From the NCBI GenBank assembly GCA_035441325.1, contig DAOROA010000001.1:1-64000 (forward strand): DNA of 64,000 nucleotides, in the 5' to 3' direction. The notes beneath the pieces are model-generated. The model was not told the DNA's origin, did not search any database, and saw nothing but the letters and a program-made list of their open reading frames with translations. The DNA comes from Competibacter_A sp002352125 (GTDB lineage: Bacteria; Pseudomonadota; Gammaproteobacteria; Competibacterales; Competibacteraceae). Every line of letters begins with the position of its first letter. Position 1 is the first letter of the stretch. Position numbers and translations under genes: made by a program. Shown one piece after another: positions 44,630 through 53,438 of this stretch.

Positions 44630-46705
44630 TCAATCCTGCAAACGCGAGAAATCCGCCACCCGCAGGAACAGGCTACCGAGTTCGTTCAACAAAGCGATGC
44701 GGTTGTCGCGCAACGCCGTATCTTCGGCCATGACCAACACCCGGTCGAAGAAAGCGTCTACCGGCTCGCGCAGGCTGGCCAGCCGGCTCAGGGCTTCGCC
44801 GTAAAGCCCGCTTTCCATCAGGGGCACGGTCTCGGAGGACAGCTCCACCAACCGCCCGGCCAGCGCCTGTTCGGCCTCCTCGTTCAGCAGATCGGGCCGA
44901 ACTTGGAACGGGAGTACGGTTTCCACCTTTTTCAGGATGTTGCGAATGCGTTTGTTGGCGGCGGCAAGACTAGCCGCTTCCGGCAACTCCCGGAACGCGT
45001 CGACGGCGCGAACGCGGCGGTCGAAATCCAGCGGCCGGCCCGGCCGGCATTCCAGCACCGCCTCGAAGGTATCCGCACGTACCCCGCGATCCAAATAATA
45101 GCCGCGCAAGCGCTCCATCATGAATTCGAACACGGCATCGGTTACCTGCCCGGCGCGGATCGCGGGTTCGAAGCCGGCAGCGGCACGCTCTAGCGCAGCC
45201 GGCAAATCCAGATCCAGTTCGCCTTCGACGAGGATGCGCAATACGCCCAGCGCGGCGCGGCGCAGCGCGAAGGGGTCCTTGGCACCGGAGGGCGGTTGGC
45301 CGATGGCGAAAATACCGACCAAAGTATCCAGCCGGTCGGCCAGCGCCAGCGCGCGGCCGGTAGGAGAGGCAGGTAGCCGGTCGCCGGCGAAGCGCGGCAG
45401 GTATTGCTCCTCCTGCGCTTGGGCGACTTCGGCGACTTCCCGGTCGTGCAAAGCATAATAACGGCCCATGATGCCTTGCAATTCGGGGAATTCCTGCACC
45501 ATCTGGGTCAACAGATCGCACTTGGCCAAGCGCGCTGCTCGCTCGGCCCAATCGGGGTTGCCGCGACCGTGTCCGGCGACAAATCGCGCCAGCGTCGCCA
45601 CCCGGTCGCTTTTGTCGGCCAAAGTGCCCAATCGTTGTTGGAAAACTACATGCTTTAGCGCTTCCTGACGATTCGCCAGGGGTTGCTTGCGATCCTGGTT
45701 CCAGAAAAATTCCGCGTCGCTGAACCGGGGCCGGATCACCCGTTCGTTGCCGGCCCGGATTTGGGCGGGATCGCGGCTCTCCAGGTTAGCGATGGTGATG
45801 AAGTGCGGCAACAATCGGCCGTGGGCGTCCACCAGCGGGAAATAGCGCTGGTTGTCCTGCATGGTGCTGATCAGCGCTTCCGCCGGCACGCCGAGAAACC
45901 GCCGCTCGAAATTGCCGGCCAGCGCTACTGGCCACTCCACCAGCGCCGTCACCTCGTCGAGCAGCTCCGACTTGATCACCGCAATGCCGTTCAATTCGGC
46001 GGCCACACCATCGGCCTGGGCTCGAATCGCGTCGCGTCGCTCGCCGAAATCGGCGATGACTTTGCCTTCGCTGGCCAGTTGCCGGGCATAATCGGCCGGC
46101 GAGTTCAGCCGGATTGGGAAGGGGTGGTGAAACCGATGGCCGCGAGTCTCCCGACCGGTCTGGACGCCCATGATGGTGGCGGGAATCACATCGTCGCCAA
46201 ACAGCAGCACCACCCAATGCACCGGCCGGACGAACTCGTCGTCGCGGTTGCCCCAGCGCATTCGCTTGGGTATCGGCAACCCGGCGAGAGCCGTTTCGAC
46301 GATACCCGGAACCAGATCGGCGGTTGCGGCGCCCGGTTCGACGCTGACGTGCACCAACCAAGCCCCTTTGTCGGTTTCCTGCCGTTGCAGTTCGGCGACC
46401 TCGACTCCGCAAGAGCGGGCGAAACCCTCGGCGGCCTTGGTCGGCCGGCCATCGGGACCGAAAGCGGCGCTCAAGGCCGGACCGCGCCGCTCCTGCCGGC
46501 GGTCGGGTTGTCTCGCCGGTAGATTGCCGATCAGCACCGCCAAACGGCGCGGAGTCGCGAAGCGGCGAATCTCTTCGTTTGGCAGACCGGCTTTTTCCAG
46601 ACCGTCGCTAATGCTTTTTTCGAACGCCAGCGCCAGATCGAACAACGCCTTGGGCGGCAATTCCTCGGTGCCGATTTCGATCAGCAGATCGCGGATGTCA
46701 GACAT
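44630..46705 (-). CDS. glyS: glycyl-tRNA synthetase beta subunit
   Basis: This 691-residue protein starts MSDIRDLLIEIGTEELPPKALFDLALAFE, the invariant N-terminus of bacterial GlyS, and continues with the tRNA-binding and HD-like domains to the C-terminal anticodon-binding region (VMAEDTALRDNRIALLNELGSLF). It forms an alpha2beta2 enzyme with GlyQ. It overlaps the glyQ end by eight bases. Confidence 0.98.
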   Translation of the reverse strand: MSDIRDLLIEIGTEELPPKALFDLALAFEKSISDGLEKAGLPNEEIRRFATPRRLAVLIGNLPARQPDRRQERRGPALSAAFGPDGRPTKAAEGFARSCGVEVAELQRQETDKGAWLVHVSVEPGAATADLVPGIVETALAGLPIPKRMRWGNRDDEFVRPVHWVVLLFGDDVIPATIMGVQTGRETRGHRFHHPFPIRLNSPADYARQLASEGKVIADFGERRDAIRAQADGVAAELNGIAVIKSELLDEVTALVEWPVALAGNFERRFLGVPAEALISTMQDNQRYFPLVDAHGRLLPHFITIANLESRDPAQIRAGNERVIRPRFSDAEFFWNQDRKQPLANRQEALKHVVFQQRLGTLADKSDRVATLARFVAGHGRGNPDWAERAARLAKCDLLTQMVQEFPELQGIMGRYYALHDREVAEVAQAQEEQYLPRFAGDRLPASPTGRALALADRLDTLVGIFAIGQPPSGAKDPFALRRAALGVLRILVEGELDLDLPAALERAAAGFEPAIRAGQVTDAVFEFMMERLRGYYLDRGVRADTFEAVLECRPGRPLDFDRRVRAVDAFRELPEAASLAAANKRIRNILKKVETVLPFQVRPDLLNEEAEQALAGRLVELSSETVPLMESGLYGEALSRLASLREPVDAFFDRVLVMAEDTALRDNRIALLNELGSLFLRVADFSRLQD

Positions 46706-47627
46706 AAGCCGACTCCTTGCTCTGAATTGCCGTTTGGCGCACGCACATCGGGAAGCCGAGCGCGGCGCGGGCATCGTAATACGCTTGCGCCACCGCCCGC
46801 GCCAGCGTGCGAACCCGCAGGATATAGCGCTGGCGCTCGGTGACGGAAATCGCCTTGCGGGCGTCCAGCAAATTGAAGGTATGCGAAGCTTTCAAGGTCA
46901 TCTCGTAAGCGGGCAAGGGCAAGCCAAGTTCGATCAATCGCTTGCTCTCGGACTCGCAGGTGTCGAACCACATGAACAAGGCGGTGGTGTCGGCCTGCTC
47001 GAAATTGTAGGTGGACATTTCCACCTCGTTCTGATGGAACACATCGCCGTAGGTCACACGGCCTAGCGGTCCGTCGGTCCAAAGCAAATCGAACACGCTT
47101 TCCACGCCTTGCAGATACATGGCGATCCGTTCCAAACCGTAGGTGATCTCGCCGGTGACCGGCTTGCAGTCCAACCCGCCAACCTGCTGGAAATAAGTGA
47201 ATTGGGTGATTTCCATGCCATTCAACCATACCTCCCAGCCGAGCCCCCAGGCACCCAGGGTTGGGGATTCCCAGTTGTCTTCGACGAAGCGAACGTCGTG
47301 AACCAACGGATCGAGGCCGAGCTCCTTCAAAGAATTCAGATACAAATCCTGCAAATCCAAAGGCGAGGGTTTGATAACGACCTGATATTGATAATAGTGC
47401 TGCAAGCGATTGGGATTCTCGCCGTAGCGGCCATCGGTGGGGCGGCGGGACGGTTGTACGTAGGCGGCGCTCCACGGTTCTGGACCGATGGAGCGGAGAA
47501 ACGTGGCGGGATGGAAAGTTCCCGCGCCGACTTCCATATCGTAAGGTTGCAGCAGCACGCAGCCCTGACGGGCCCAATATTCTTGCAGGGCCAGAATCAG
47601 CCCCTGAAAGGTCGAGACATCGCGCAC
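46698..47627 (-). CDS. glyQ: glycyl-tRNA synthetase alpha subunit
   Basis: This 309-residue protein has TFQGLILALQEYWARQGCVLLQPYDMEVGAGTFHPATFL and GDVFHQNEVEMSTYNFEQAD, the class II catalytic core of GlyQ. I chose GTG at 47627 because GGAGG precedes it by five bases and this matches the usual family N-terminus (VRDVSTFQG); the frame is open upstream to an ATG at 47702. It is co-transcribed and overlapping with glyS. Confidence 0.97.
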   Translation of the reverse strand: MRDVSTFQGLILALQEYWARQGCVLLQPYDMEVGAGTFHPATFLRSIGPEPWSAAYVQPSRRPTDGRYGENPNRLQHYYQYQVVIKPSPLDLQDLYLNSLKELGLDPLVHDVRFVEDNWESPTLGAWGLGWEVWLNGMEITQFTYFQQVGGLDCKPVTGEITYGLERIAMYLQGVESVFDLLWTDGPLGRVTYGDVFHQNEVEMSTYNFEQADTTALFMWFDTCESESKRLIELGLPLPAYEMTLKASHTFNLLDARKAISVTERQRYILRVRTLARAVAQAYYDARAALGFPMCVRQTAIQSKESAYV

Positions 47628-47770
47628 AGGCGCCTCCGAAATCCAAAGGGGACGGTCTCTTGCCGTCCCCGGAGTGTGTTCTTGGAACAAATATATTTTC
47701 AAGTATAGCCCGGCGGCTGGGGAGGATTCATCCCACGCCAGACAGCACTTCGCATAAAGTCCAAGGTCGA

Positions 47771-47786
47771 TGTTTCACGTGAAACA
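47771..47786. promoter_or_regulatory. perfect parS site
   Basis: TGTTTCACGTGAAACA is identical to the canonical 16-base parS palindrome bound by ParB/Spo0J. It lies between glyQ and the next plus-strand gene. Confidence 0.93.
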
Positions 47787-47892
47787 TCACGAAAAAATCG
47801 CTTCATCGTGCCAGACTATGAAGAGGGGAGGCAACTCTTGCTCCCGCGATCAAAATCAGCCCTCGCGAATTCGCTAACTGGAGCGACAGCCG

Positions 47893-48891
47893 ATGCGTTG
47901 TCCAGAATGCAGACACACTCAAAAGTACCGGGAAGGGACGCGGTGTAAACAGTGCAGCTATCAATTCGTTTTTCGCAAGAGCGCGGACGGAATCAGCGAT
48001 TTCGCTCTTCGGCAATTGATCCAGCGATTGTCCGATAACGGCCAACAAGCGTTCACCGCCACACAACTCGCGCTGGCCATTTGCCGGAGCTGGCGACAAA
48101 AAAAGGGCGCGCTCATCGGCTGCGGCGTGGCGGTTTTAGTGATCGCATGCGTGATCGGTTTCGGGCTGAAGACTTTCGCCGGGCTAGCCATCTTTCTGGT
48201 CTTTACAACGCCCATCATCGTTAGCTGGTGGCGAATAAGTCGGATCCCTTTCGGCAAAGCGCGCAAGCTTGTCGATCGCTACCACCAAGCCCACCCGATC
48301 ACCGCGCTGGCGGACGGTCGCGCGTTCCGACAGCAAACTGCCTCGGCCGATAATCTGGAAGATCCGCAATACGCGCCCGAGCGGATTCTGGTGGTGGAGT
48401 GCGATGATCTGGTGGATATGTTAATTCGCAACCGCTTCCACCTGAGCTACAAAACCGCCGTGGTCAGCCGCTCGGGTTACCCGGAGCAAGTGTTCGCGGC
48501 CTGCCGGGAATTTCTGAGAAACCATCCCAATACCCCGGTACAAGTGTTACACGACGCTTCTACTTCCGGGTTCAATCTGACCGCACAATTGGCCGCCGAT
48601 CCGAAATGGGCGTTCGCCCGCGAGCGCCTGACCGATCTGGGCATTTCCCGGGCGGCGCTCGACGGCGATTCATCGCTGCCCTGGTTGCCGCCGGACAACT
48701 CCTGGCGTGGCGGCGCCTTCGGCTCGAATCCCGCTAAAATGCTGCGCGCCGGTTACCGCGTTCCCGTGGATCACATCGAGCCAAAGCCGCTGCTCAATCT
48801 GCTGGGGGCGGCAGTGGTCGGCGGCGCCTTATTGCTAACGCCGGAGATGTCAAATACGGTCGAAACGGAGATCGAAATTGACTATGGCTGA
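47893..48891 (+). CDS. zinc-ribbon membrane protein of unknown function
   Basis: This 332-residue protein begins with a zinc ribbon (MRCPECRHTQKYREGTRCKQCSY, two CxxC). A short helical region and two adjacent membrane helices follow (GCGVAVLVIACVIGFGL and AGLAIFLVFTTPIIVSWW, about residues 75-115). A cytoplasmic domain of about 190 residues contains ERILVVECDDLVDMLIRN and PVQVLHDASTSGFNL, which could be a Rossmann- or TOPRIM-like fold, with one more hydrophobic patch near the end. I do not recognise the family. It lies upstream of the asparagine-synthetase homologue on the same strand, 23 bases apart, so they may work together. Confidence 0.7.
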   Translation: MRCPECRHTQKYREGTRCKQCSYQFVFRKSADGISDFALRQLIQRLSDNGQQAFTATQLALAICRSWRQKKGALIGCGVAVLVIACVIGFGLKTFAGLAIFLVFTTPIIVSWWRISRIPFGKARKLVDRYHQAHPITALADGRAFRQQTASADNLEDPQYAPERILVVECDDLVDMLIRNRFHLSYKTAVVSRSGYPEQVFAACREFLRNHPNTPVQVLHDASTSGFNLTAQLAADPKWAFARERLTDLGISRAALDGDSSLPWLPPDNSWRGGAFGSNPAKMLRAGYRVPVDHIEPKPLLNLLGAAVVGGALLLTPEMSNTVETEIEIDYG

Positions 48892-48914
48892 AACTGTCGG
48901 AATCGGATAGCGCC

Positions 48915-50735
48915 ATGTCTTGCCTGTTCGGTTATTGCGGCTCGCCGGCGGATGATCTGCTGGCGCGCATGGCGGCGTTGTTGTCGCATCGTTGTCCTTC
49001 AGGCTGGGAGCGGGCCAGCGGCGTGACCGCAACCGGCGAAACCGTGGCAATCGGCCACGGGATGGCAACCTGGAACCGGGAATCGCAACTCGCCCGGCAC
49101 GGCCACGACCTGCTCGGCTACGGCGGTATCCTGTTCGACCACGATGGAGTAACCGGGCCGGATGACTCCAGACAGGGTATTGCGGAACGTCTGCTAGCTG
49201 CTCTCGGCCGGGAAGCCGCCGCAGAATCCCCCCTCGAAAACCTGACCGGCGCTTTCGTGCTGGCCCTGAGCCGGGGCGACTCTATCTATCTGCTACGCGA
49301 TCCGGCAGGCGTGAAAGTGCTGTACTGGACCGTGCATCGGGGCCGGCTGCTGTTCGCCAGCGAGATCAAGGCGCTGTTCGCCGACCCCACCGTGCCCCGC
49401 CGGATGCGGGCCGGGGCGCTGCCGGAATACCTGACCTTCAGTTTTGTGCCAGGCGCCAACACGATGTTCGAGGGCATCGAGGAATTGCAGCCCGGCTCCA
49501 TCCTGCGCTTTCGCCAAGGCCGGGCGTCGGTACGCCGGCATTTCCGCTTCGAAGAACTGGAAGCGCAATCTCCGCGTCCAGCCGAGGAATACCCTGCTCT
49601 GGTGCGGGCGGCTCTCGACCGGTCAGTGGCCGAATGCCTCGCGGCCAGCCCGGAAAAAGCACCTGCCGTATTCCTGTCGGGCGGCATCGACTCCAGCGCC
49701 GTGCTGGCCGTTGCTGCCCAGCAAAAGCCGGGGGTGTCATTTCCGACCTTCTCGGTGCACTTCGGCCCGGAATATGCGCGCGAAAACGACTTCGTGCAAT
49801 TGATGGTGGACCGCTATCGCACCGAGCATCGCTGGTTGGAAATCCGTCCCACCGGCTTTCTGGAACAGATGCGGGATATCATCTGGCGGCTGGACGACCC
49901 CATCGGCGATCCCGTGACCGTGCCCAACTACCTGTTGGCGCAAGCGGCGGCCCAAATAGCCGACGTGGTGCTGAACGGCGAGGGCGGCGATCCTTGCTTC
50001 GGCGGTCCCAAAAATCTGCCCATGCTGCTGGCCCGGCTGTACGGTCCTCTACCGGGCGAGCCGGCCACCGGCTGGCTGGAACGAAATTACTTGCGGGCCT
50101 TTCAACGTTGCTATCAGGATCTCGGTGCTTTGCTGGACCCGGCGCTGCTGCGCGAAGCCGACGGCGATGAAACCATGATCGGCCTGCTGGAGCCGTTTTT
50201 CCGGGCCGAGCAACCGCGCGACTTCGTCAACAAGCTGATGGCTATGAACATCCGCCTAAAGGGCGCCAACCTGATTCTGGTCAAGGTGGAAAAAATGACG
50301 GCGGCGAACGGCGTGCTGGCGCTGCCGCCGCTGTTCTCCCGGCGAATCATCGAAACCAGCATGATGTGTCCGCCGGGTATCAAATTGGAAGGCTCGGTGG
50401 AAAAAAGCGTTCTCAAGAAAGCCGTGCGGGATGTGGTGCCGGATGCCATCATCGCCCGTCCCAAATCGGGAATGATGGTGCCGGTGCGGTTCTGGTTTCA
50501 GGGTGATCTGCGCAGCTATGGGAAAAAAATGCTTGCCCGCCCGAATCTCCAGCGCTGCGGTTTTTTCGATCCCGATTACGTCAAGCGCCTGCTGAACTAC
50601 GAGATGGAAGGCGTTCCTGGCCTGCGGCATGGCCTAAAACTCTGGATGCTCATCACCTTCCTGCTCTGGCACGAGCAGATGGTCGAAGCGCCACTGCCCA
50701 TCCTCCCAGTTCCGCATTTGCGGGTTACCCGGTGA
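48915..50735 (+). CDS. asparagine-synthetase-like protein with degenerate glutaminase domain
   Basis: This 606-residue protein has the AsnB layout. The synthetase half (about residues 215-560) keeps the pyrophosphate loop FLSGGIDSSAVLA and later residues such as VLNGEGGDPCFGG. The N-terminal Ntn domain is altered: AsnB needs Cys at position 2, but here the start is MSCLFGYCG, with Ser at 2 and Cys at 3. The NGE/NGD loop that binds glutamine reads YGGILFDH. Glutaminase activity is therefore doubtful; it may use free ammonia or another nucleophile to amidate or condense an unknown substrate. Secondary-metabolite and surface-glycan homologues share such changes. Confidence 0.85.
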   Translation: MSCLFGYCGSPADDLLARMAALLSHRCPSGWERASGVTATGETVAIGHGMATWNRESQLARHGHDLLGYGGILFDHDGVTGPDDSRQGIAERLLAALGREAAAESPLENLTGAFVLALSRGDSIYLLRDPAGVKVLYWTVHRGRLLFASEIKALFADPTVPRRMRAGALPEYLTFSFVPGANTMFEGIEELQPGSILRFRQGRASVRRHFRFEELEAQSPRPAEEYPALVRAALDRSVAECLAASPEKAPAVFLSGGIDSSAVLAVAAQQKPGVSFPTFSVHFGPEYARENDFVQLMVDRYRTEHRWLEIRPTGFLEQMRDIIWRLDDPIGDPVTVPNYLLAQAAAQIADVVLNGEGGDPCFGGPKNLPMLLARLYGPLPGEPATGWLERNYLRAFQRCYQDLGALLDPALLREADGDETMIGLLEPFFRAEQPRDFVNKLMAMNIRLKGANLILVKVEKMTAANGVLALPPLFSRRIIETSMMCPPGIKLEGSVEKSVLKKAVRDVVPDAIIARPKSGMMVPVRFWFQGDLRSYGKKMLARPNLQRCGFFDPDYVKRLLNYEMEGVPGLRHGLKLWMLITFLLWHEQMVEAPLPILPVPHLRVTR

Positions 50736-50748
50736 CGACGAATCGCGA

Positions 50749-51396
50749 CTACCGAGAGGGAATCTGGGTGCGGTTGATCATGGGGTGATCGTCGTCGCGC
50801 GGCCCGAAATCGCTGTCCGGATGCCAGGCGATCACATCCAGCGATTCATCCCGGGTAAAGAAGGAGTGCAAACAGCCAGCCGGAATATACCAACCCATGC
50901 CGGGCTGCAACGAATAGACGCCGGCGGGCGTGCGGCACTCGCCGGTCCCACGCAGGATAACCCCGATTCGCACCGAAGGATGGGTGTGAGGCGTTTGATC
51001 GGTGTGCGGCGGAATGTGCAAATGATTCAGACAAGGATCGCCCAGGCGAGGCGGGCAGACCAAAAGGGTATCGCTGCACCCGTCGATGTAGCGCAGGCGG
51101 CCCATCGTTTCCAAGGGTCCGCCAATCTGGCGCAAACCCCGGTAGCCGGCCAACGCGATCGCAAGACCGCTGCCACCGTGCGCCATCCCACCGTCGGGCA
51201 ACACGAAAAACATCCCCGCGTTCAAGCCGAAAGAGCCGGTTGCGGCATCGCGTAGCTGAGTCTGGCCAGCCGTAATCATGCCAAAAGCGGTCGCGCTGGA
51301 CGGTAACGCCACAGGCTCCTCCATCCAACCCCAAATCTGGATGTCTCCCAAATCCAGCAGCAAACCCGAACGAATCGCCAGCGGAGTAAACACCAC
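50749..51396 (-). CDS. cupin-domain protein
   Basis: This 215-residue protein has a C-terminal cupin: PHTHPSVRIGVILRGTGECRTPAGVYSLQPGMGWYIPAGCLHSFFTRDESLDVIAWHP. The H-x-H, E and H residues would bind a metal. The N-terminal half is a second, weaker beta-barrel, so it may be a bicupin. It could be a dioxygenase, isomerase or sensor. It converges on the asparagine-synthetase-like gene (stops 14 bases apart). Confidence 0.8.
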   Translation of the reverse strand: MVFTPLAIRSGLLLDLGDIQIWGWMEEPVALPSSATAFGMITAGQTQLRDAATGSFGLNAGMFFVLPDGGMAHGGSGLAIALAGYRGLRQIGGPLETMGRLRYIDGCSDTLLVCPPRLGDPCLNHLHIPPHTDQTPHTHPSVRIGVILRGTGECRTPAGVYSLQPGMGWYIPAGCLHSFFTRDESLDVIAWHPDSDFGPRDDDHPMINRTQIPSR

Positions 51397-51441
51397 GTTT
51401 TTCTTGCCTCGCTCTCGAATCGGCTAACGGAATCCCTGCCG

Positions 51442-52464
51442 TTAATCGCCGCTTGGCGCCAGATCGTCGCGGGCGAAGCGCACCAGTACGCCGATCCGTT
51501 TCTCGCCCAGAGAGGCCAGCTCGATCAGGGTAATCGTTTCGCCGGGTTCCGAAGAATTCTCGTCCAGCTTGAGACCAAGCCGGTTGATCCGCATCGACAA
51601 AGGTTGAATCTCCAGATATTTTTCGGGCTGGCTCAATACCTGCCGCACTTGCTCCAAATAATCGTCCAGCGTACCCAACTGTTTGCGGGCGATCACCAAA
51701 TCCTGCTCGGTCTGGGCCAGTTTTTGGTCCAGCGCGGCCAGCCGGCGTTCGTCGGCATCGGTGCTCGACAGCAGCGGCTGCAATCCCCGGGCATGCCCCC
51801 GTAACGCGCGCAATTGCACCTGCAACTGTCGCCGCCGTTCCTCCAGGTTTCCCCGTCGTTCTCGCAATTCGTTGATCCGCTCCAGCGCTCGCGTCGCCAA
51901 AAATATCAGCGTTCGTTCTCTGAGTTCCCGGCGCAGCTTGGCCTCGCTGACGTTGGGAAAAAAAAGCTGATGATTCGAAAAGCTGATCCTGATCTGGCGA
52001 ACCTCGCGAACCAACATATCGCCATCCAACGCCGAACCAAAAGTCTCGATCTCGCGCTTGACCATCAACATCAAAGCGAAGCATTCGCGATGGTCCTTAT
52101 CCTCGAAAAAGCTTCGCAGCCGTGGATTATGGCCGAGGGTAAACCGCAGATCGTCCTGGGTTGCGAAAAAGGCATTCACTCGGGGATCCCGGGCCCAGGA
52201 CTGGCCCCCGAGCGCGACCGCCGGCGGGATCTGCCGCAGCAGGTGATCGCCATAAGCCAGCGCATCTTCCACAGGATCCAGCAGCTTCTGCAAGTAATTG
52301 CCGACTAGTCTGATTCGCGGTTCGCTCACATCCACAATCCGCTCGATATCGTCCCGCAACACCGCCAACCGTTCTTGGTTGATCCGATATTCGGTCAGAT
52401 GGTGCTGCGCGAAAGAAGTGATGCCGCCCAATACGCCTGACAAGAAACCCTGGCCATTCGTCAT
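51442..52464 (-). CDS. coiled-coil protein of unknown function
   Basis: This 340-residue protein has a glycine-rich start (GQGFLSGVLGGITSFAQHH). Its middle region (about residues 165-290) is strongly helical with heptads (RALERINELRERRGNLEERRRQLQVQLRALRGH, KLAQTEQDLVIARKQLGTLDDYLEQV). It ends in a small beta-rich region (GETITLIELASLGEKRIGVLVRFARDDL). There is no signal peptide or membrane helix. I do not recognise it. It is upstream of the cupin gene on the same strand with a gap of about 45 bases. Confidence 0.7.
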   Translation of the reverse strand: MTNGQGFLSGVLGGITSFAQHHLTEYRINQERLAVLRDDIERIVDVSEPRIRLVGNYLQKLLDPVEDALAYGDHLLRQIPPAVALGGQSWARDPRVNAFFATQDDLRFTLGHNPRLRSFFEDKDHRECFALMLMVKREIETFGSALDGDMLVREVRQIRISFSNHQLFFPNVSEAKLRRELRERTLIFLATRALERINELRERRGNLEERRRQLQVQLRALRGHARGLQPLLSSTDADERRLAALDQKLAQTEQDLVIARKQLGTLDDYLEQVRQVLSQPEKYLEIQPLSMRINRLGLKLDENSSEPGETITLIELASLGEKRIGVLVRFARDDLAPSGD

Positions 52465-52510
52465 CGCCGCGTCTCCCTAGAGATCGTATCGTTGCGGATA
52501 ATTCGCGGCA

Positions 52511-53110
52511 TCAGGACAAGCGCGCCAGCCGTTGGTGCAGCGGGCTTGATCGCGGAAAATGCGCGCGCAGGAAATCCATCTGATCGGCCAGCACCTGCTT
52601 GCCCTGCAAATACACGTACTCGGCGTGGTTGGGCGTAAACGGAATCGCCAGCAGTTGCATCCCGGACTGCTCGGGCGTTTTTCCGCCTTTGCGGTGGTTG
52701 CAGGGTTTGCAGGCTGTCACGACGTTATTCCAATGATCGATTCCTCCCTGAACGATAGGCCGGACGTGATCGCGAGACAGCTCTCGCACCGGGAAGGTTT
52801 CGCCGCAATACAGACAGGTATTGCAGTCGCGCCGGAACAGCGAAGCGTTCGAAAGCGGCGGCACGTAATCATCGCGGGCGCGCAGCCGGGCGTAGGCGCC
52901 GCCCTGGGTAGCGATGATCGAATTGACCGCGATGACGCTCCGCCGGCCGCTGCGGGCGTTGATTCCCCCGCGAACTACATACAAAATCGTGCCGCAGGTA
53001 TAAGCGACCTGATCGGCGTGATACAAGCGTACCGCTTGCTGATAGTTAACCCATTCCAGTGGCATGCCCGTAACATCCGTGTGCAAAATTTGTTGTTCCA
53101 ACCCGTACAT
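52511..53110 (-). CDS. HNH endonuclease
   Basis: This 199-residue protein has the HNH motif CLYCGETFPVRELSRDHVRPIVQGGIDHWNNVVTACKPCNHRKGG, with zinc CxxC pairs flanking DH, N and H residues. The N-terminal 85 residues (WVNYQQAVRLYHADQVAYT) form a distinct domain. The type is common as a free-standing housekeeping or defence-linked HNH nuclease. It lies just upstream of the coiled-coil gene on the same strand. Substrate unknown. Confidence 0.85.
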   Translation of the reverse strand: MYGLEQQILHTDVTGMPLEWVNYQQAVRLYHADQVAYTCGTILYVVRGGINARSGRRSVIAVNSIIATQGGAYARLRARDDYVPPLSNASLFRRDCNTCLYCGETFPVRELSRDHVRPIVQGGIDHWNNVVTACKPCNHRKGGKTPEQSGMQLLAIPFTPNHAEYVYLQGKQVLADQMDFLRAHFPRSSPLHQRLARLS

Positions 53111-53438
53111 GCTTCACCTGTGCCCGTTCCTCATCCCGGTTTCGCATTCTGGCCGACGAACATGAAACCGCGTTGACTTCGAAAACGTTCGAAACTGGCC
53201 AAGCGGTGGAACGCGCGAACGCGCGTGGGACGCCGGGCTTATTTCGCCCCTATCTTTAAGCCGCTTTAAGTCTAAGCTACTATTCTAACAGTATCGCGCG
53301 TTCCCCACCGTCGACGCGCGTGCCCAACCATAAATCCATCATCTCCAAGAGGCTTCGCGCAAGCCTTTTTTCATTCCTGTTTCCGGGCCAAGTGGGAGGT
53401 CCGGCGACCGGTAGCAATAACAACCAGGAGGACACATC
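53111..53438. other. divergent intergenic region and pnt leader
   Basis: This 328-base gap lies between the divergent HNH gene and pntAA. A possible weak promoter for pnt is TTTAAG, 17 bases, TACTAT near 53263-53292. The region then carries a terminator-like hairpin (53350-53371) and a ribosome-binding AGGAGG just before pntAA. I see no ORF. Confidence 0.5.
53350..53371 (+). terminator. terminator-like hairpin in the pntAA leader
   Basis: AGGCTT, a five-base loop and AAGCCT are followed by a run of six Ts, all on the sense strand of pnt and 67 bases before its start. No upstream plus-strand gene needs a terminator, so it may be an attenuator. Confidence 0.5.
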
